DNA of 64,000 nucleotides. It comes from SZAS-18 sp038322235. GTDB taxonomy: Bacteria > Verrucomicrobiota > Verrucomicrobiia > Chthoniobacterales > SZAS-18. Both the position numbers and the translations under genes were made by a program. Under the pieces are notes generated by a model. It ran no database searches. It saw only the letters and a list, made by a program, of their open reading frames with translations, and was not told the DNA's origin. Location of the stretch: contig JBBQFQ010000003.1 of the NCBI GenBank assembly GCA_038322235.1, positions 185,947 to 249,946 of the forward strand, written 5' to 3'. How positions within the stretch are numbered: the stretch's first letter is position 1; every line of letters starts with the position of its first letter. Positions 51,372 through 60,010 of this stretch are shown here, one piece after another.

Positions 51372-54300
51372 ATGCCCGATGTCCCCCTGACCGAAAAACT
51401 GCTCGTCGACGCGGGTGGCTGGGACGTGCTCAAACACGCCAAAGCCTTGCGCGAGATGGGCCGGGTGGTCAGCGCCAGCTATGTCCCACCCGTCCTCCGC
51501 GGATTCGTGCGGGAAGGCGACATCGAATACCGGGCGGGCTTGAAGATCGAGGGACCGACGAGAGTCGAGAACCTGTGCTCGTGCCGCCCATCCCGCGAAT
51601 ACGGAACGATCTGCGCGCACAGCGTGGCTGTGGGCCTGAGCGTGATCGCGGGACGCCAGCAAAAGCCAGCCGCCTCGGTGCCGGTCGCAGCGCCGGCAAG
51701 CCGACGAGTCTCTCACGATTTCTTTCGCGACGACTCAGCTCCCGCGAGCCTTTACATCGTCCTCCCACCAAACTTTGCCGCCGCGTGGGCCAAGGGGGTG
51801 GTGATGCTCGGGCTCGAGGTTTCGCTCGCCGGGCAGCGCGGTTTGCTTCACGCCGTTGCTCGCGGCCGCCGGCTCGCACTGCACACCGGAGACTACGCCG
51901 TCGTAGACGCGCTCGCGCAAATCACGGGTGCCGCGCCCACCGGGATGACAATGCTGCCGGTGGCGCAGTTTGCGACGTTGCTGACCCAGCTGCGAAACCA
52001 TCCGCGCATCACGCTCGGACGAGCGAGCGGAGTACGGGTCCGCGAGGAACCGATGCGGCCGGTGCTCGACGTGAAGCGGGCGCCCGATGGCGGGGTCGAG
52101 ATCGCCCTCCGGCTGCCCCCGGATTCCGAGTTGCTCACCACGCCGGCGAGCGCCTGGCTGTGGCAGGCCAAATCAGGCACCCTGACTTTGCTCGGCCCGG
52201 AAGTCCCCTCCGCCTACCGCGTCGTCTTCAGCCAGCGCCATCTCAAGCTCGACGCAAAACAGGCAGCGGCTTTCCTGGTCGCGGAGCTCCCAATGCTTCG
52301 ACAGCATTTCGCGCTCCACGGCGACACCGCAATCCCGGGCGATGCCGCCCCGATCGAGGTTCGCCCGGCGATCCCGGTCATCTCTCTTGAGGCAGAGGGC
52401 TCCCTGCAGCACCTCGTCGCGACCATTCAGGCGATCTACGGCGAGAAACGCATTATCACCGTCGGACTCACTCCGGAGAGAGAACTCTTCACGTGGATCG
52501 ACGCAGATCGTCCGCAGATAATTTGGGGACGAAACATCCCGGCCGAGCGGGCCGCACAGATGCGCGTGGAGTCACTGGGCTTCCGGGCTTCTGAAACCCC
52601 CGGACAGTTTGTCCTGCGCGGACAGGAGGCAATTCTGACATTCTTCGGTTTCGGTCTTCCCACGCTGCAGCGGGATTGGAAAGTGAGGATAGGCGAACGC
52701 TTTCAAAGGGTGACGGAGCAGCAGGTCGAAATCGTTCGGCCGCAGCTGGAAATTCGAAGCTCCGGGGAGAATTGGTTCGATCTGGAATACTCGCTCGTTG
52801 CCAGCGGCTCGAACGAGCGCTTTAGCGGGGCCGAGATCGCGCGACTGCTCCAGATGGGAGGTGGCCGAACCCGACTGAGGAACGGCAAGTTCGCCGTCGT
52901 TCCCGCAGGAACTCTCGACGATCTCCAGAAAGTGCTGCTCGATTGCGATCCCGGCCAACCGCGAGCGGGCGTCTTCCGGATCGACCGGCAGCACTCGGCC
53001 TATCTGGAGGGTACGCTGGCGGAGCTGGGACTCGCCGCGACGACCGGCTGGGAGAAGTTCCGCCGGAGCGAGCGGCGACTCGCTGAGCCCTCCCCGGTTT
53101 CCCTGCCCGCCCACTTGGAAGCGATCGTTCGCCCCTACCAACGCGAGGGGATCGCGTGGCTCACGTTTCTGGCCCGCAACGGCCTCGGGGGCGTGCTCGC
53201 AGACGAGATGGGCCTCGGCAAGACGCTCCAGACTCTCGCATTCGTGGAGGCGTGGCGCGCGGAGACGCGCGCGGATCGACCTTCGCTCGTCGTTTGTCCG
53301 ACAAGCCTCCTGGAAAACTGGCGCCGAGAGGCTGCGAGGTTCACGCCGGATCTCCGGGTAGTGGCACTCCACGGACCGGAACGATCAGGGGAGTTTGCCG
53401 CAGCGCGCGCCGCTGACCTCGTCCTGACCAGCTACGGATTGGTACGTCGCGATGCGGAGTTTCATGCCTCGATCGACTACGCGACCGCGATTCTCGACGA
53501 GGCGCATCAGATTAAGAACCCCGACTCGCAAACCGCGCGAGCGGCGTTTGCCCTCCGGGCGGCATTCCGTTTCGTGCTGACAGGGACGCCGATGGAGAAT
53601 TCGGTGCGTGACGTCTGGAGCGTGATGCAGTTCGCGCTTCCCGGGTATCTGGGGAAGCGGGAGGACTTTCGCGACCGATACGAAAACCCCATCATGCGCG
53701 ACGGCGATACCGCCGCGCGAAGCCGCCTCGCCCGTCGGCTCCGACCGGTACTCCTGCGAAGACGGAAGCGGGACGTGGCGAAAGAGTTGCCGGAGAAGAT
53801 AGAGCAGGTGGCCTGGTGCACTCTCACGCCGCTCCAAGCCGCCGCGTACCGGGAGGTACTCGAGCAGGGGCGCCGGAAAATCGAGGAGGCGGATGACGAT
53901 CGCCGCGGGCGTATGCTCATCCTCAGCACCCTGCTCCGACTCCGCCAAGTCTGCTGTGATCTCCGGCTGATTGGCGTTAACCCTTCTTCAAAGACAGACG
54001 AAAACGCCGAGCCGGAGGACGACGACGTGGGAGCGCCCCATGCACTCTCGGCGAAGACCGCTTTGCTTGCGGAACTGCTCGAGGAGGCCCGCGAGGGCGG
54101 CCACCGCGTCCTTATCTTCAGTCAGTTTGTCTCGATGCTCACCCTGCTCCGCGAACACCTGAACGACCGTGGGACCCCCTATTGCTACCTCGATGGCTCG
54201 ACGCGCGACCGGCAGCAGGAAGTCGACGTGTTCCAGCGCGACGAATCCCGACTCGCGTTCCTCATTTCCCTCAAAGCAGGCGGAACAGGACTAAACCTCA

Positions 54301-54560
54301 CCGCGGCCGATACGGTGGTCCACTTCGACCCTTGGTGGAACCCAGCGGTCGAAGCGCAGGCCACTGATCGAGCTCATCGAATCGGCCAAACGCGGGTTGT
54401 CACCGCCTACCAACTCATCGCCCGAGGGACGGTCGAGGAGAAGATTCTGAATCTCCAGCGTCGAAAGCGCGAAGCGACGGCAGCCGTCATCGAGCAGGAC
54501 GACGACGGTGCCCCGGTGGGCCTTTCACTCCGGGAAATGCGTGAACTGCTGGCAGATTGA
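51372..54560 (+). CDS. SWIM zinc-finger SNF2-family helicase
   Basis: ATG 51372 chosen (MPDVPLTEKLLVDAGG), 1062 residues. A SWIM zinc finger stands near the N-terminus (CSCRPSREYGTICAHSVAVGL: CxC then CxH). Residues 120-580 are a variable region seen in bacterial SNF2 proteins. The ATPase begins at about 590: RPYQREGIAWLTFLARNGLGGVLADEMGLGKTLQTLAF, ILDEAHQIKNPDSQTARA, FVLTGTPMENSVRDVWSVMQF, then LIFSQFVSMLTLLREHL, FLISLKAGGTGLNLTAADTVVHFDPWWNPAVEAQATDRAHRIGQT. It is a DNA-translocating ATPase of the Rad5/SNF2 branch; in bacteria its role is unclear (RNA polymerase recycling as for RapA, or DNA repair). Confidence 0.92.
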   Translation: MPDVPLTEKLLVDAGGWDVLKHAKALREMGRVVSASYVPPVLRGFVREGDIEYRAGLKIEGPTRVENLCSCRPSREYGTICAHSVAVGLSVIAGRQQKPAASVPVAAPASRRVSHDFFRDDSAPASLYIVLPPNFAAAWAKGVVMLGLEVSLAGQRGLLHAVARGRRLALHTGDYAVVDALAQITGAAPTGMTMLPVAQFATLLTQLRNHPRITLGRASGVRVREEPMRPVLDVKRAPDGGVEIALRLPPDSELLTTPASAWLWQAKSGTLTLLGPEVPSAYRVVFSQRHLKLDAKQAAAFLVAELPMLRQHFALHGDTAIPGDAAPIEVRPAIPVISLEAEGSLQHLVATIQAIYGEKRIITVGLTPERELFTWIDADRPQIIWGRNIPAERAAQMRVESLGFRASETPGQFVLRGQEAILTFFGFGLPTLQRDWKVRIGERFQRVTEQQVEIVRPQLEIRSSGENWFDLEYSLVASGSNERFSGAEIARLLQMGGGRTRLRNGKFAVVPAGTLDDLQKVLLDCDPGQPRAGVFRIDRQHSAYLEGTLAELGLAATTGWEKFRRSERRLAEPSPVSLPAHLEAIVRPYQREGIAWLTFLARNGLGGVLADEMGLGKTLQTLAFVEAWRAETRADRPSLVVCPTSLLENWRREAARFTPDLRVVALHGPERSGEFAAARAADLVLTSYGLVRRDAEFHASIDYATAILDEAHQIKNPDSQTARAAFALRAAFRFVLTGTPMENSVRDVWSVMQFALPGYLGKREDFRDRYENPIMRDGDTAARSRLARRLRPVLLRRRKRDVAKELPEKIEQVAWCTLTPLQAAAYREVLEQGRRKIEEADDDRRGRMLILSTLLRLRQVCCDLRLIGVNPSSKTDENAEPEDDDVGAPHALSAKTALLAELLEEAREGGHRVLIFSQFVSMLTLLREHLNDRGTPYCYLDGSTRDRQQEVDVFQRDESRLAFLISLKAGGTGLNLTAADTVVHFDPWWNPAVEAQATDRAHRIGQTRVVTAYQLIARGTVEEKILNLQRRKREATAAVIEQDDDGAPVGLSLREMRELLAD

Positions 54561-54571
54561 CGCGCCGCGAA

Positions 54572-55459
54572 TCAGAGTCGCGTAATTAGAGCGGAGGTAT
54601 CAAACCTCCCTCCGCCACTCCTCTGGATCTCGGAATAAAAACCATCAACGAGCGTCGCGACCGGAAGTTTCGCGCCAATGCGCTCGGCTTCCGCGATCGC
54701 GATGCCCAGGTCCTTCCGCATCCAGTCAACCGCGAACCCAAAGTTGAATTTCCGTTCCAGCATCGTTGATCCCCGATTCGAGAATTGCCACGATCCCGCG
54801 GCCCCGCCCGAGATCGCCGCGATCACTGCACGGCCATCCAAGCCGGCCTTCTCGGCGAACGCCAGCCCTTCGGAGATCCCCTGAACGAGTCCCGCGATCA
54901 GGACCTGATTGACCATTTTCGTGAGCTGCCCGCAGCCGGAAGCACCCATGTGGGTCACCGCTTTTGCATAACTCATGATCACGGGCTCCGCGCGTCCGTA
55001 CGTGGCTGCATCTCCACCGACCATGACCGCAAGTTGGCCATTCTCGGCGCCTGCCTGACCACCCGAGACCGGGGCGTCGAGGAATTCTACGCCACGGGAT
55101 TTTGCCTCTGCGTAAACTTTGCGGGCGATATCGGCTGATGCCGTGGTGTTGTCGATCAGCGCAGCCCCGAGCTTCATCGCCGGAAGCGCCCCGTCTGCGC
55201 CCATCGTGACCTGCCAGACATCGTCATCATTCCCCACGCACATGAAGACGAAGTCGGCGTCCTTCACTGCGGCCGCTGGAGTCGGCGCCCAGCCACCGCC
55301 AAACTTCGCCGCCCAGGCCTCAGCTTTCGTGCCGGTGCGGTTGTATACCATCACGTCGTGACCACCGCGCGTCGCGAGGTGGCCCGCCATCGGAAAGCCC
55401 ATCACACCAAGGCCCAGGAACGCGACGCGATATTTCGGAGGGGCGGATTCAGTGCTCAT
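54572..55459 (-). CDS. Beta-hydroxyacid dehydrogenase (3-hydroxyisobutyrate/tartronate semialdehyde reductase-like)
   Basis: ATG 55457-55459 (MSTESAPPKYRVAFLG), 295 residues, the family size. NAD(P) motif GLGVMGFPMAGHL, substrate motif FLDAPVSGGQAGAENGQLAVMVGG, catalytic Lys in GCGQLTKMVNQVLIAG, and cofactor-clamp KDLGIAIAEAERIGAKLPV. This is the 6-phosphogluconate-dehydrogenase-like family (MmsB, GarR, GlxR). It oxidises or reduces small 3-hydroxy acids such as 3-hydroxyisobutyrate from valine breakdown. The acyl-CoA genes elsewhere in the window make a valine role possible. Divergent from the MATE gene (94 bp). Confidence 0.9.
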   Translation of the reverse strand: MSTESAPPKYRVAFLGLGVMGFPMAGHLATRGGHDVMVYNRTGTKAEAWAAKFGGGWAPTPAAAVKDADFVFMCVGNDDDVWQVTMGADGALPAMKLGAALIDNTTASADIARKVYAEAKSRGVEFLDAPVSGGQAGAENGQLAVMVGGDAATYGRAEPVIMSYAKAVTHMGASGCGQLTKMVNQVLIAGLVQGISEGLAFAEKAGLDGRAVIAAISGGAAGSWQFSNRGSTMLERKFNFGFAVDWMRKDLGIAIAEAERIGAKLPVATLVDGFYSEIQRSGGGRFDTSALITRL

Positions 55460-55553
55460 ACGCGGACGGTGGGGGCATTTTTCGATCAGACAAGCGTGGT
55501 TCGTGAAGTCTTCGTCGGCCCCCGAAACCTGCGCTACCATTGCGACCCACGCG

Positions 55554-56906
55554 ATGACCGTTCCGCCCGATCCCCAGCCCGCGCCGCGCTTCTTGGACGA
55601 GGCCCGCGAGACGATCAAGCTGGCCTTGCCCATCGTCGCCGGCCAGCTCGGACAAATGATGCTGCATTTTGTCGACGGCGTGATGGTCGGCCGCGTCGGG
55701 AAGCTCCCGCTCGCCGCCAGCGCGTTCGCGAACGCGGTCGTCTCCGTCTTCTTCGTCGTGGGCATCGGGGTACTGACGTCGATCGGCGTTCGTGCCTCCC
55801 AAGCGCACGGGGCGGGCCGGTCACGCGACTCCGGCGAGGCGCTTCGTCATGGCCTCTGGCTTTCGATTGGGCTCGGGCTGCTGATCGGGGTCCTCGGCGA
55901 AGTCACGCAGGGGCTCCTCGATCGATTTGGTCAGACTCCCGAGGTCGTGGCCGAAGCGCGCAACTTTTTCCGTCTGCTTTGCTGGTCGATGGTGCCAGCG
56001 ATGGTCTGGCAGGCGTTGAAACAATATTGCGAGGCGATGCACCGGCCGCTAGCCCCAATGTTGACCGTCCTGGGCGGAGTCCCTCTCAACGCCGGACTGA
56101 ACTGGATTCTCATCTATGGAAATTTCGGAGCGCCAGCGCTGGGGCTCACCGGGGCGGGAATCTCCACTCTGATCACGCGCATCGCTCTCGTCGTCGTCCT
56201 CGCGAACTACGTTTTCCGGTCGCCGCTATTTTCGACCGACCTGCACGGCCTTTCCTGGAGGAAGCGGCCCGATGGCGGGGAATTGCACAGCATGCTCGCG
56301 CTCGGACTCCCCGTCGGTCTGCAGTTGCTCCTCGAAGTCGCGTGCTTCGGTTTTGCAGCGGTGATGATGGGCTGGCTGGGGGAAGTTCCGCTAGCCGCTC
56401 ATCAAATCGCGATCACCTACGCCGCCACGACCTTCATGTTTCCCCTCGGAGTCTCGTTCGCAGTTAGCGTCCGCATGGGGAGTGCCGCCGGCGCGGGCGA
56501 ACACGCTCGCTGGCGTCGCATCGGTTTCAGCGGCCTCGCGCTCGGTGGAGCCATCATGGCATGCGGGGCTCTCATCTTCACCTTCGCGGGCCGACCGCTG
56601 GCCGCGCTCTTTGTCACCGACGCGAACGTCCTCGCACTGGCCGTTTCTTTGCTCGCCGTGGCGGGTCTTTTCCAGCTCGTTGACGGCCTGCAGGTTGTCG
56701 CAATGGCTGCACTTCGAGGACTAAGCGATGTGAAAATACCGGTCGTCATCGCGTTCGTTTCCTACTGGGTCGTCGCGATTCCGGCGGCCTGGTTTCTCGG
56801 ATTCCGAGCGGGCTGGGGCGGGGTCGGGGTCTGGTACGGTCTGGCGGCTGGACTCGCCTGCGCCGCTGGATCCCTCGGCTGGCGACTTTGGTTCAAGACA
56901 AGATAG
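55554..56906 (+). CDS. MATE-family multidrug efflux transporter
   Basis: ATG 55554 gives 450 residues with twelve helices. The NorM/MATE pattern is seen in both halves: ETIKLALPIVAGQLGQMMLHFVDGVMVGRVGKLPLAASAFANAV, ALKQYCEAMHRPLAPMLTVLGGVPLNAGLNWILIYG and, in the second half, LGLPVGLQLLLEVACFGFAAVMMGWLGEVPLAAHQIAITYAATTFMFPLGVSFAVSVRMGSAAGAG. It exports cationic drugs or metabolites by sodium or proton antiport. The octaheme cytochrome gene follows 33 bp later; linkage may be by chance. Confidence 0.92.
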   Translation: MTVPPDPQPAPRFLDEARETIKLALPIVAGQLGQMMLHFVDGVMVGRVGKLPLAASAFANAVVSVFFVVGIGVLTSIGVRASQAHGAGRSRDSGEALRHGLWLSIGLGLLIGVLGEVTQGLLDRFGQTPEVVAEARNFFRLLCWSMVPAMVWQALKQYCEAMHRPLAPMLTVLGGVPLNAGLNWILIYGNFGAPALGLTGAGISTLITRIALVVVLANYVFRSPLFSTDLHGLSWRKRPDGGELHSMLALGLPVGLQLLLEVACFGFAAVMMGWLGEVPLAAHQIAITYAATTFMFPLGVSFAVSVRMGSAAGAGEHARWRRIGFSGLALGGAIMACGALIFTFAGRPLAALFVTDANVLALAVSLLAVAGLFQLVDGLQVVAMAALRGLSDVKIPVVIAFVSYWVVAIPAAWFLGFRAGWGGVGVWYGLAAGLACAAGSLGWRLWFKTR

Positions 56907-56939
56907 TGGTAGAGGAAATTCCGCTCCCGCGATGCCGCC

Positions 56940-58682
56940 ATGACTAAGCGCCTGACCGCTTCGATCCTCACCATGGGAGCGCTCGTCGGAATCCTGAACA
57001 CCGTCTACATTCTTCGACCTGATTACGCTTCAGTCCGGGCGGGTCGGGAGGACGCCGGCTACCTCGCATCGAGCGAGTGTCGGAAGTGTCACGAGCAACA
57101 GTTCACGAGCTGGCGCGCGACCTTTCATCGGACGATGACCCAGACGGCCGGCCCGGAACAGGTTTTAGGCGACTTCCGCGCCCAGAATGTCCTCACGTAC
57201 GGTGGCGTTCGCGCCGAAATGAAAAAGGAAGGTGACCGCTTTTTCATGCTTCTGCGGGATGAACGTGGTCGTGAGCAACGCCTCGAGATCGACCGGGTCG
57301 TCGGCTCCCGCCGGATCCAGCAATACCTGACGCGTCAGGGTGATCGCTGGCTTCGTCTTCCGATCGCGTACGACCTGGAGCAGCGCCGCTGGATGCATCT
57401 AAACGGGTCATTCTTCCACCCGGACGGAGCGCCCTTCACGCAGCCCGTGGCGGAATGGAATTCGAATTGCGTCTTCTGCCACAATGTTAAGGCGCAGCCC
57501 GGGTACGACTGGGAACGCAAGACGTGGAGCACCGAGGTCGCTGAGCTCGGTATCGCCTGTGGTGCATGTCACGGTCCGGCGGGGGACCATGCCCAGCGGG
57601 CCCTTTCGCCCGCCACACGCTTCCGCTGGCATCTCGGCGACGTCTCCGGCGCTCCGATCATGATTACAAACCCTGCGAAGCTCGACACGGACCGCGCGCT
57701 CATGATTTGTGCCCACTGCCATGGCCAACGAGTCCCCCATCCGCAGGAACGCATCCGCGACATCATGAGCAAGGGTGATCCTTACGACGCTGGCGCTGAT
57801 CTGCCGTCATTCTACCGACCGGTTCAAGCCGACACGCAGGTCGGGACGTTCAGCTTCGCAAGCCGCTTCTGGGCGGACGGCTCGCCCCGATTGACCGCAT
57901 ACGAATCCCAGGCGCTCATGCGCTCGAAGTGTTTTACAGCCGGGACACCGGGAAAGCGGATCACCTGCATTTCGTGTCACACAATGCACGACGGCGACGT
58001 GCGCGGGCAACTCACGGATCAGATGCGAACGAACGCCGGCTGTACCCAGTGTCACCAGGCGCTTGAATCGCCCAGCAAGCTCGCCGCGCACACCAAGCAT
58101 GCGCCGGAGTCAAAGGGCAGCCTCTGTTACGACTGCCACATGCCGAAAATCGTCTATGGCGTGATGGCGGCTCATCGCACGCACGATATTTCCAATCCCG
58201 AGCCGGAGCGGACAGCGGCGACGGCAAAGCCGAACGCTTGCAATCAGTGCCACTTCGATTGGTCCGTGAACAAGGCGATCGACGAGACGCGACGCCTGTG
58301 GCCGCGTTCCGACCGGGCTGAGCGGATAAAAAATCCGAGATACGATGAGCCGGAAGGGCAGCGTTCTCTCTTCGCCGGAGACGCTGTCTCCCGAGCGCTC
58401 ATGGCGGCGGCGATGCACCCCGCCCGCGATGGACAACTTCCGCTCCTGCTCGAGGCGCTGGAGGACCGATACCCGATCGTCCGATACTTTGCCTCCAACG
58501 CGATCGCCGCTGCGCATCCGGAGCTTCCGAAGCCCGACTACCTCGCCGAGCGCGCGGTGCGGTTCACGAGTATCGACTCATGGCGATCGCTGTGCGACCC
58601 CGCTCGACTCGCCGAAGCGGAGGCTGCGCGGGTGAGGCATAGTCAGACTCGAACGGAGGTGGATGTGGAGGTCGGAGAATGA
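56940..58682 (+). CDS. Octaheme c-type cytochrome (c554-like domain) with C-terminal HEAT-like helices
   Basis: 580 residues. A signal anchor (TMGALVGILNTVYIL) is followed by eight CxxCH haem sites in the text: CRKCH, CVFCH, CGACH, CAHCH, CISCH, CTQCH, CYDCH and CNQCH. The spacing, with CRKCHEQQFTSWRATFHRTM at the start, matches the cytochrome c554/c-prime-like domain (PF13435) seen in octaheme cytochromes. The last 120 residues (LLLEALEDRYPIVRYFASNAIAAAHPEL) look like HEAT repeats and may bind a partner. Located in the periplasm, it may reduce nitrogen or sulfur compounds or relay electrons. There are no nrf or hao neighbours, so the substrate is unknown. A small membrane protein gene follows after 13 bp. 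Confidence 0.9.
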   Translation: MTKRLTASILTMGALVGILNTVYILRPDYASVRAGREDAGYLASSECRKCHEQQFTSWRATFHRTMTQTAGPEQVLGDFRAQNVLTYGGVRAEMKKEGDRFFMLLRDERGREQRLEIDRVVGSRRIQQYLTRQGDRWLRLPIAYDLEQRRWMHLNGSFFHPDGAPFTQPVAEWNSNCVFCHNVKAQPGYDWERKTWSTEVAELGIACGACHGPAGDHAQRALSPATRFRWHLGDVSGAPIMITNPAKLDTDRALMICAHCHGQRVPHPQERIRDIMSKGDPYDAGADLPSFYRPVQADTQVGTFSFASRFWADGSPRLTAYESQALMRSKCFTAGTPGKRITCISCHTMHDGDVRGQLTDQMRTNAGCTQCHQALESPSKLAAHTKHAPESKGSLCYDCHMPKIVYGVMAAHRTHDISNPEPERTAATAKPNACNQCHFDWSVNKAIDETRRLWPRSDRAERIKNPRYDEPEGQRSLFAGDAVSRALMAAAMHPARDGQLPLLLEALEDRYPIVRYFASNAIAAAHPELPKPDYLAERAVRFTSIDSWRSLCDPARLAEAEAARVRHSQTRTEVDVEVGE

Positions 58683-58695
58683 TACGTCCAGCACG

Positions 58696-59100
58696 ATGCC
58701 CGCACAAACTTCCACCCCAATGCTGAAACAGGCTTGGGCCTGCCTGGCTGGTTGGATCGCGTTTGGCCTCCTCGTTGAAGCGATGAGCGGATACCGCATT
58801 CCGGCCTTGCTGGATGACCCGATCCGTCGGGAAATGCTCCGACTGGCCCACGCCCACGGGACGCTGCTAAATCTCGTCTTACTGGCGGCTGCAATCTGTG
58901 CGCGTCTCGAGTTGGTGCGGATCGAATCCGGGGTCGCCATCCTCCTAAGAATAGCCATCATCAGCATCCCGGTCGGCTTTCTCCTTGCCGGGGTCTGGCA
59001 TTTCAAGAACGACCCCGGAATCGGGATACTGCTCGTACCGGTCGGTGGCGTTCTCTTGCTCTGGAGTTGCATCCAGCTGGCACTCAGCACCCGGAACTGA
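58696..59100 (+). CDS. Small membrane protein downstream of the octaheme cytochrome
   Basis: ATG 58696 gives 134 residues; an earlier in-frame ATG at 58663 overlaps the cytochrome stop. Four hydrophobic segments are seen (AWACLAGWIAFGLLVEAM, GTLLNLVLLAAAICARL, ILLRIAIISIPVGFLLAGV, IGILLVPVGGVLLLWSCIQLAL). The loop LRLAHAHGTLLNL has two His at the membrane edge that could hold haem or metal. As it follows the cytochrome closely, it may be its membrane partner or quinone-facing subunit; this is inference from position. The family is not recognised. Confidence 0.6.
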   Translation: MPAQTSTPMLKQAWACLAGWIAFGLLVEAMSGYRIPALLDDPIRREMLRLAHAHGTLLNLVLLAAAICARLELVRIESGVAILLRIAIISIPVGFLLAGVWHFKNDPGIGILLVPVGGVLLLWSCIQLALSTRN

Positions 59101-59103
59101 ACG

Positions 59104-59982
59104 TTAGCCGACCCTGTGCTCGGCCTTGGTCTGTTTGAGGAAAATCTGCGAGATTGTGAACAGGATCGCGAATATCACCATCGAAAGCGCGGCCGCCCAT
59201 CCAAAGCGGTACATTGTGAACGCTGCCTTGTACACGTAGCTGACGAGGATGTGTGTCTGATCGGCCGGTTCGCCCCCGTTGGTGACGAGCCACATCACGT
59301 TCACATTGTTGAACGTCCAAACAATTCCCAGCGTGATCGCGGGCGCCATTACCGGACGAAGCATTGGCAGCGTGATGTGCCGGAACTGCTGCCAAGCGCT
59401 CGCGCCATCAATCTCGGCCGCCTCGTAAAGATCATCGGGAATGGATTGCAATCCGCCGAGAGCCACGACCATCATGAAGGGAAAGCCGAGCCAAATGTTC
59501 GTTAGAACCGCCGCTCCGAATGCCTCCCACGGGCGGGTGAGCCACTCGATTGCGGGCATGCCGAGAAAATTCTTGAGGAAAAGATTCACTGCACCGTATT
59601 CGAAATTAAACATTCCCCGCCAAGTCAGAGCGGTGATGTACTGCGGCAGTGCCCAAGGGAGAATCAACAACACGCGCCAGGCAGACTTCCCGCGCACGAA
59701 CTTCTGATGGAGGAGGACGGCGAGGAAGACGCCGATCACGACGTGAAATGATACGTTGAGGACCGTCCAGAGCAGCGTCTTTCCAAGAATGTTCCAGAAA
59801 AGCGGTTCCCGTGCCACCGCGGCGTACTGCTGTGGTCCGATGATCTGCCAGTCTCGGATGTGGAAGAGATTCGCGTTCGAGAACGACAACACGACGTTGT
59901 AACAGAACGGAAAGAGGACGACCGCAAGCACGAGGAGCAATGCCGGGCTGAGCATCAAGGCGAGAAAGATTCGGTGCTTCAT
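59104..59982 (-). CDS. Carbohydrate ABC transporter permease (MalF-like)
   Basis: ATG 59980-59982 (MKHRIFLALMLSPALLLVLAVVLFPF), 292 residues, six helices. The EAA loop EAAEIDGASAWQQFRHITLPMLRPVMAPAI stands at about residue 190, as in the MalFG/UgpA families. It starts 29 bp after the solute-binding gene and ends 3 bp from the convergent small membrane gene, so the operon stops here. The expected partner (MalG-like) and the ATPase (MalK-like) are absent from the window; they must be encoded elsewhere or lost. Confidence 0.9.
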   Translation of the reverse strand: MKHRIFLALMLSPALLLVLAVVLFPFCYNVVLSFSNANLFHIRDWQIIGPQQYAAVAREPLFWNILGKTLLWTVLNVSFHVVIGVFLAVLLHQKFVRGKSAWRVLLILPWALPQYITALTWRGMFNFEYGAVNLFLKNFLGMPAIEWLTRPWEAFGAAVLTNIWLGFPFMMVVALGGLQSIPDDLYEAAEIDGASAWQQFRHITLPMLRPVMAPAITLGIVWTFNNVNVMWLVTNGGEPADQTHILVSYVYKAAFTMYRFGWAAALSMVIFAILFTISQIFLKQTKAEHRVG

Positions 59983-60010
59983 GAAGTTCAAAAGCGGGCG
60001 ATTTCGGCCT

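Noticed and set aside
54561..54571. Overlap or fusion between the SNF2 and hydroxyacid dehydrogenase genes
   Set aside because: Both stops are clear and the genes converge with an 11-bp gap.
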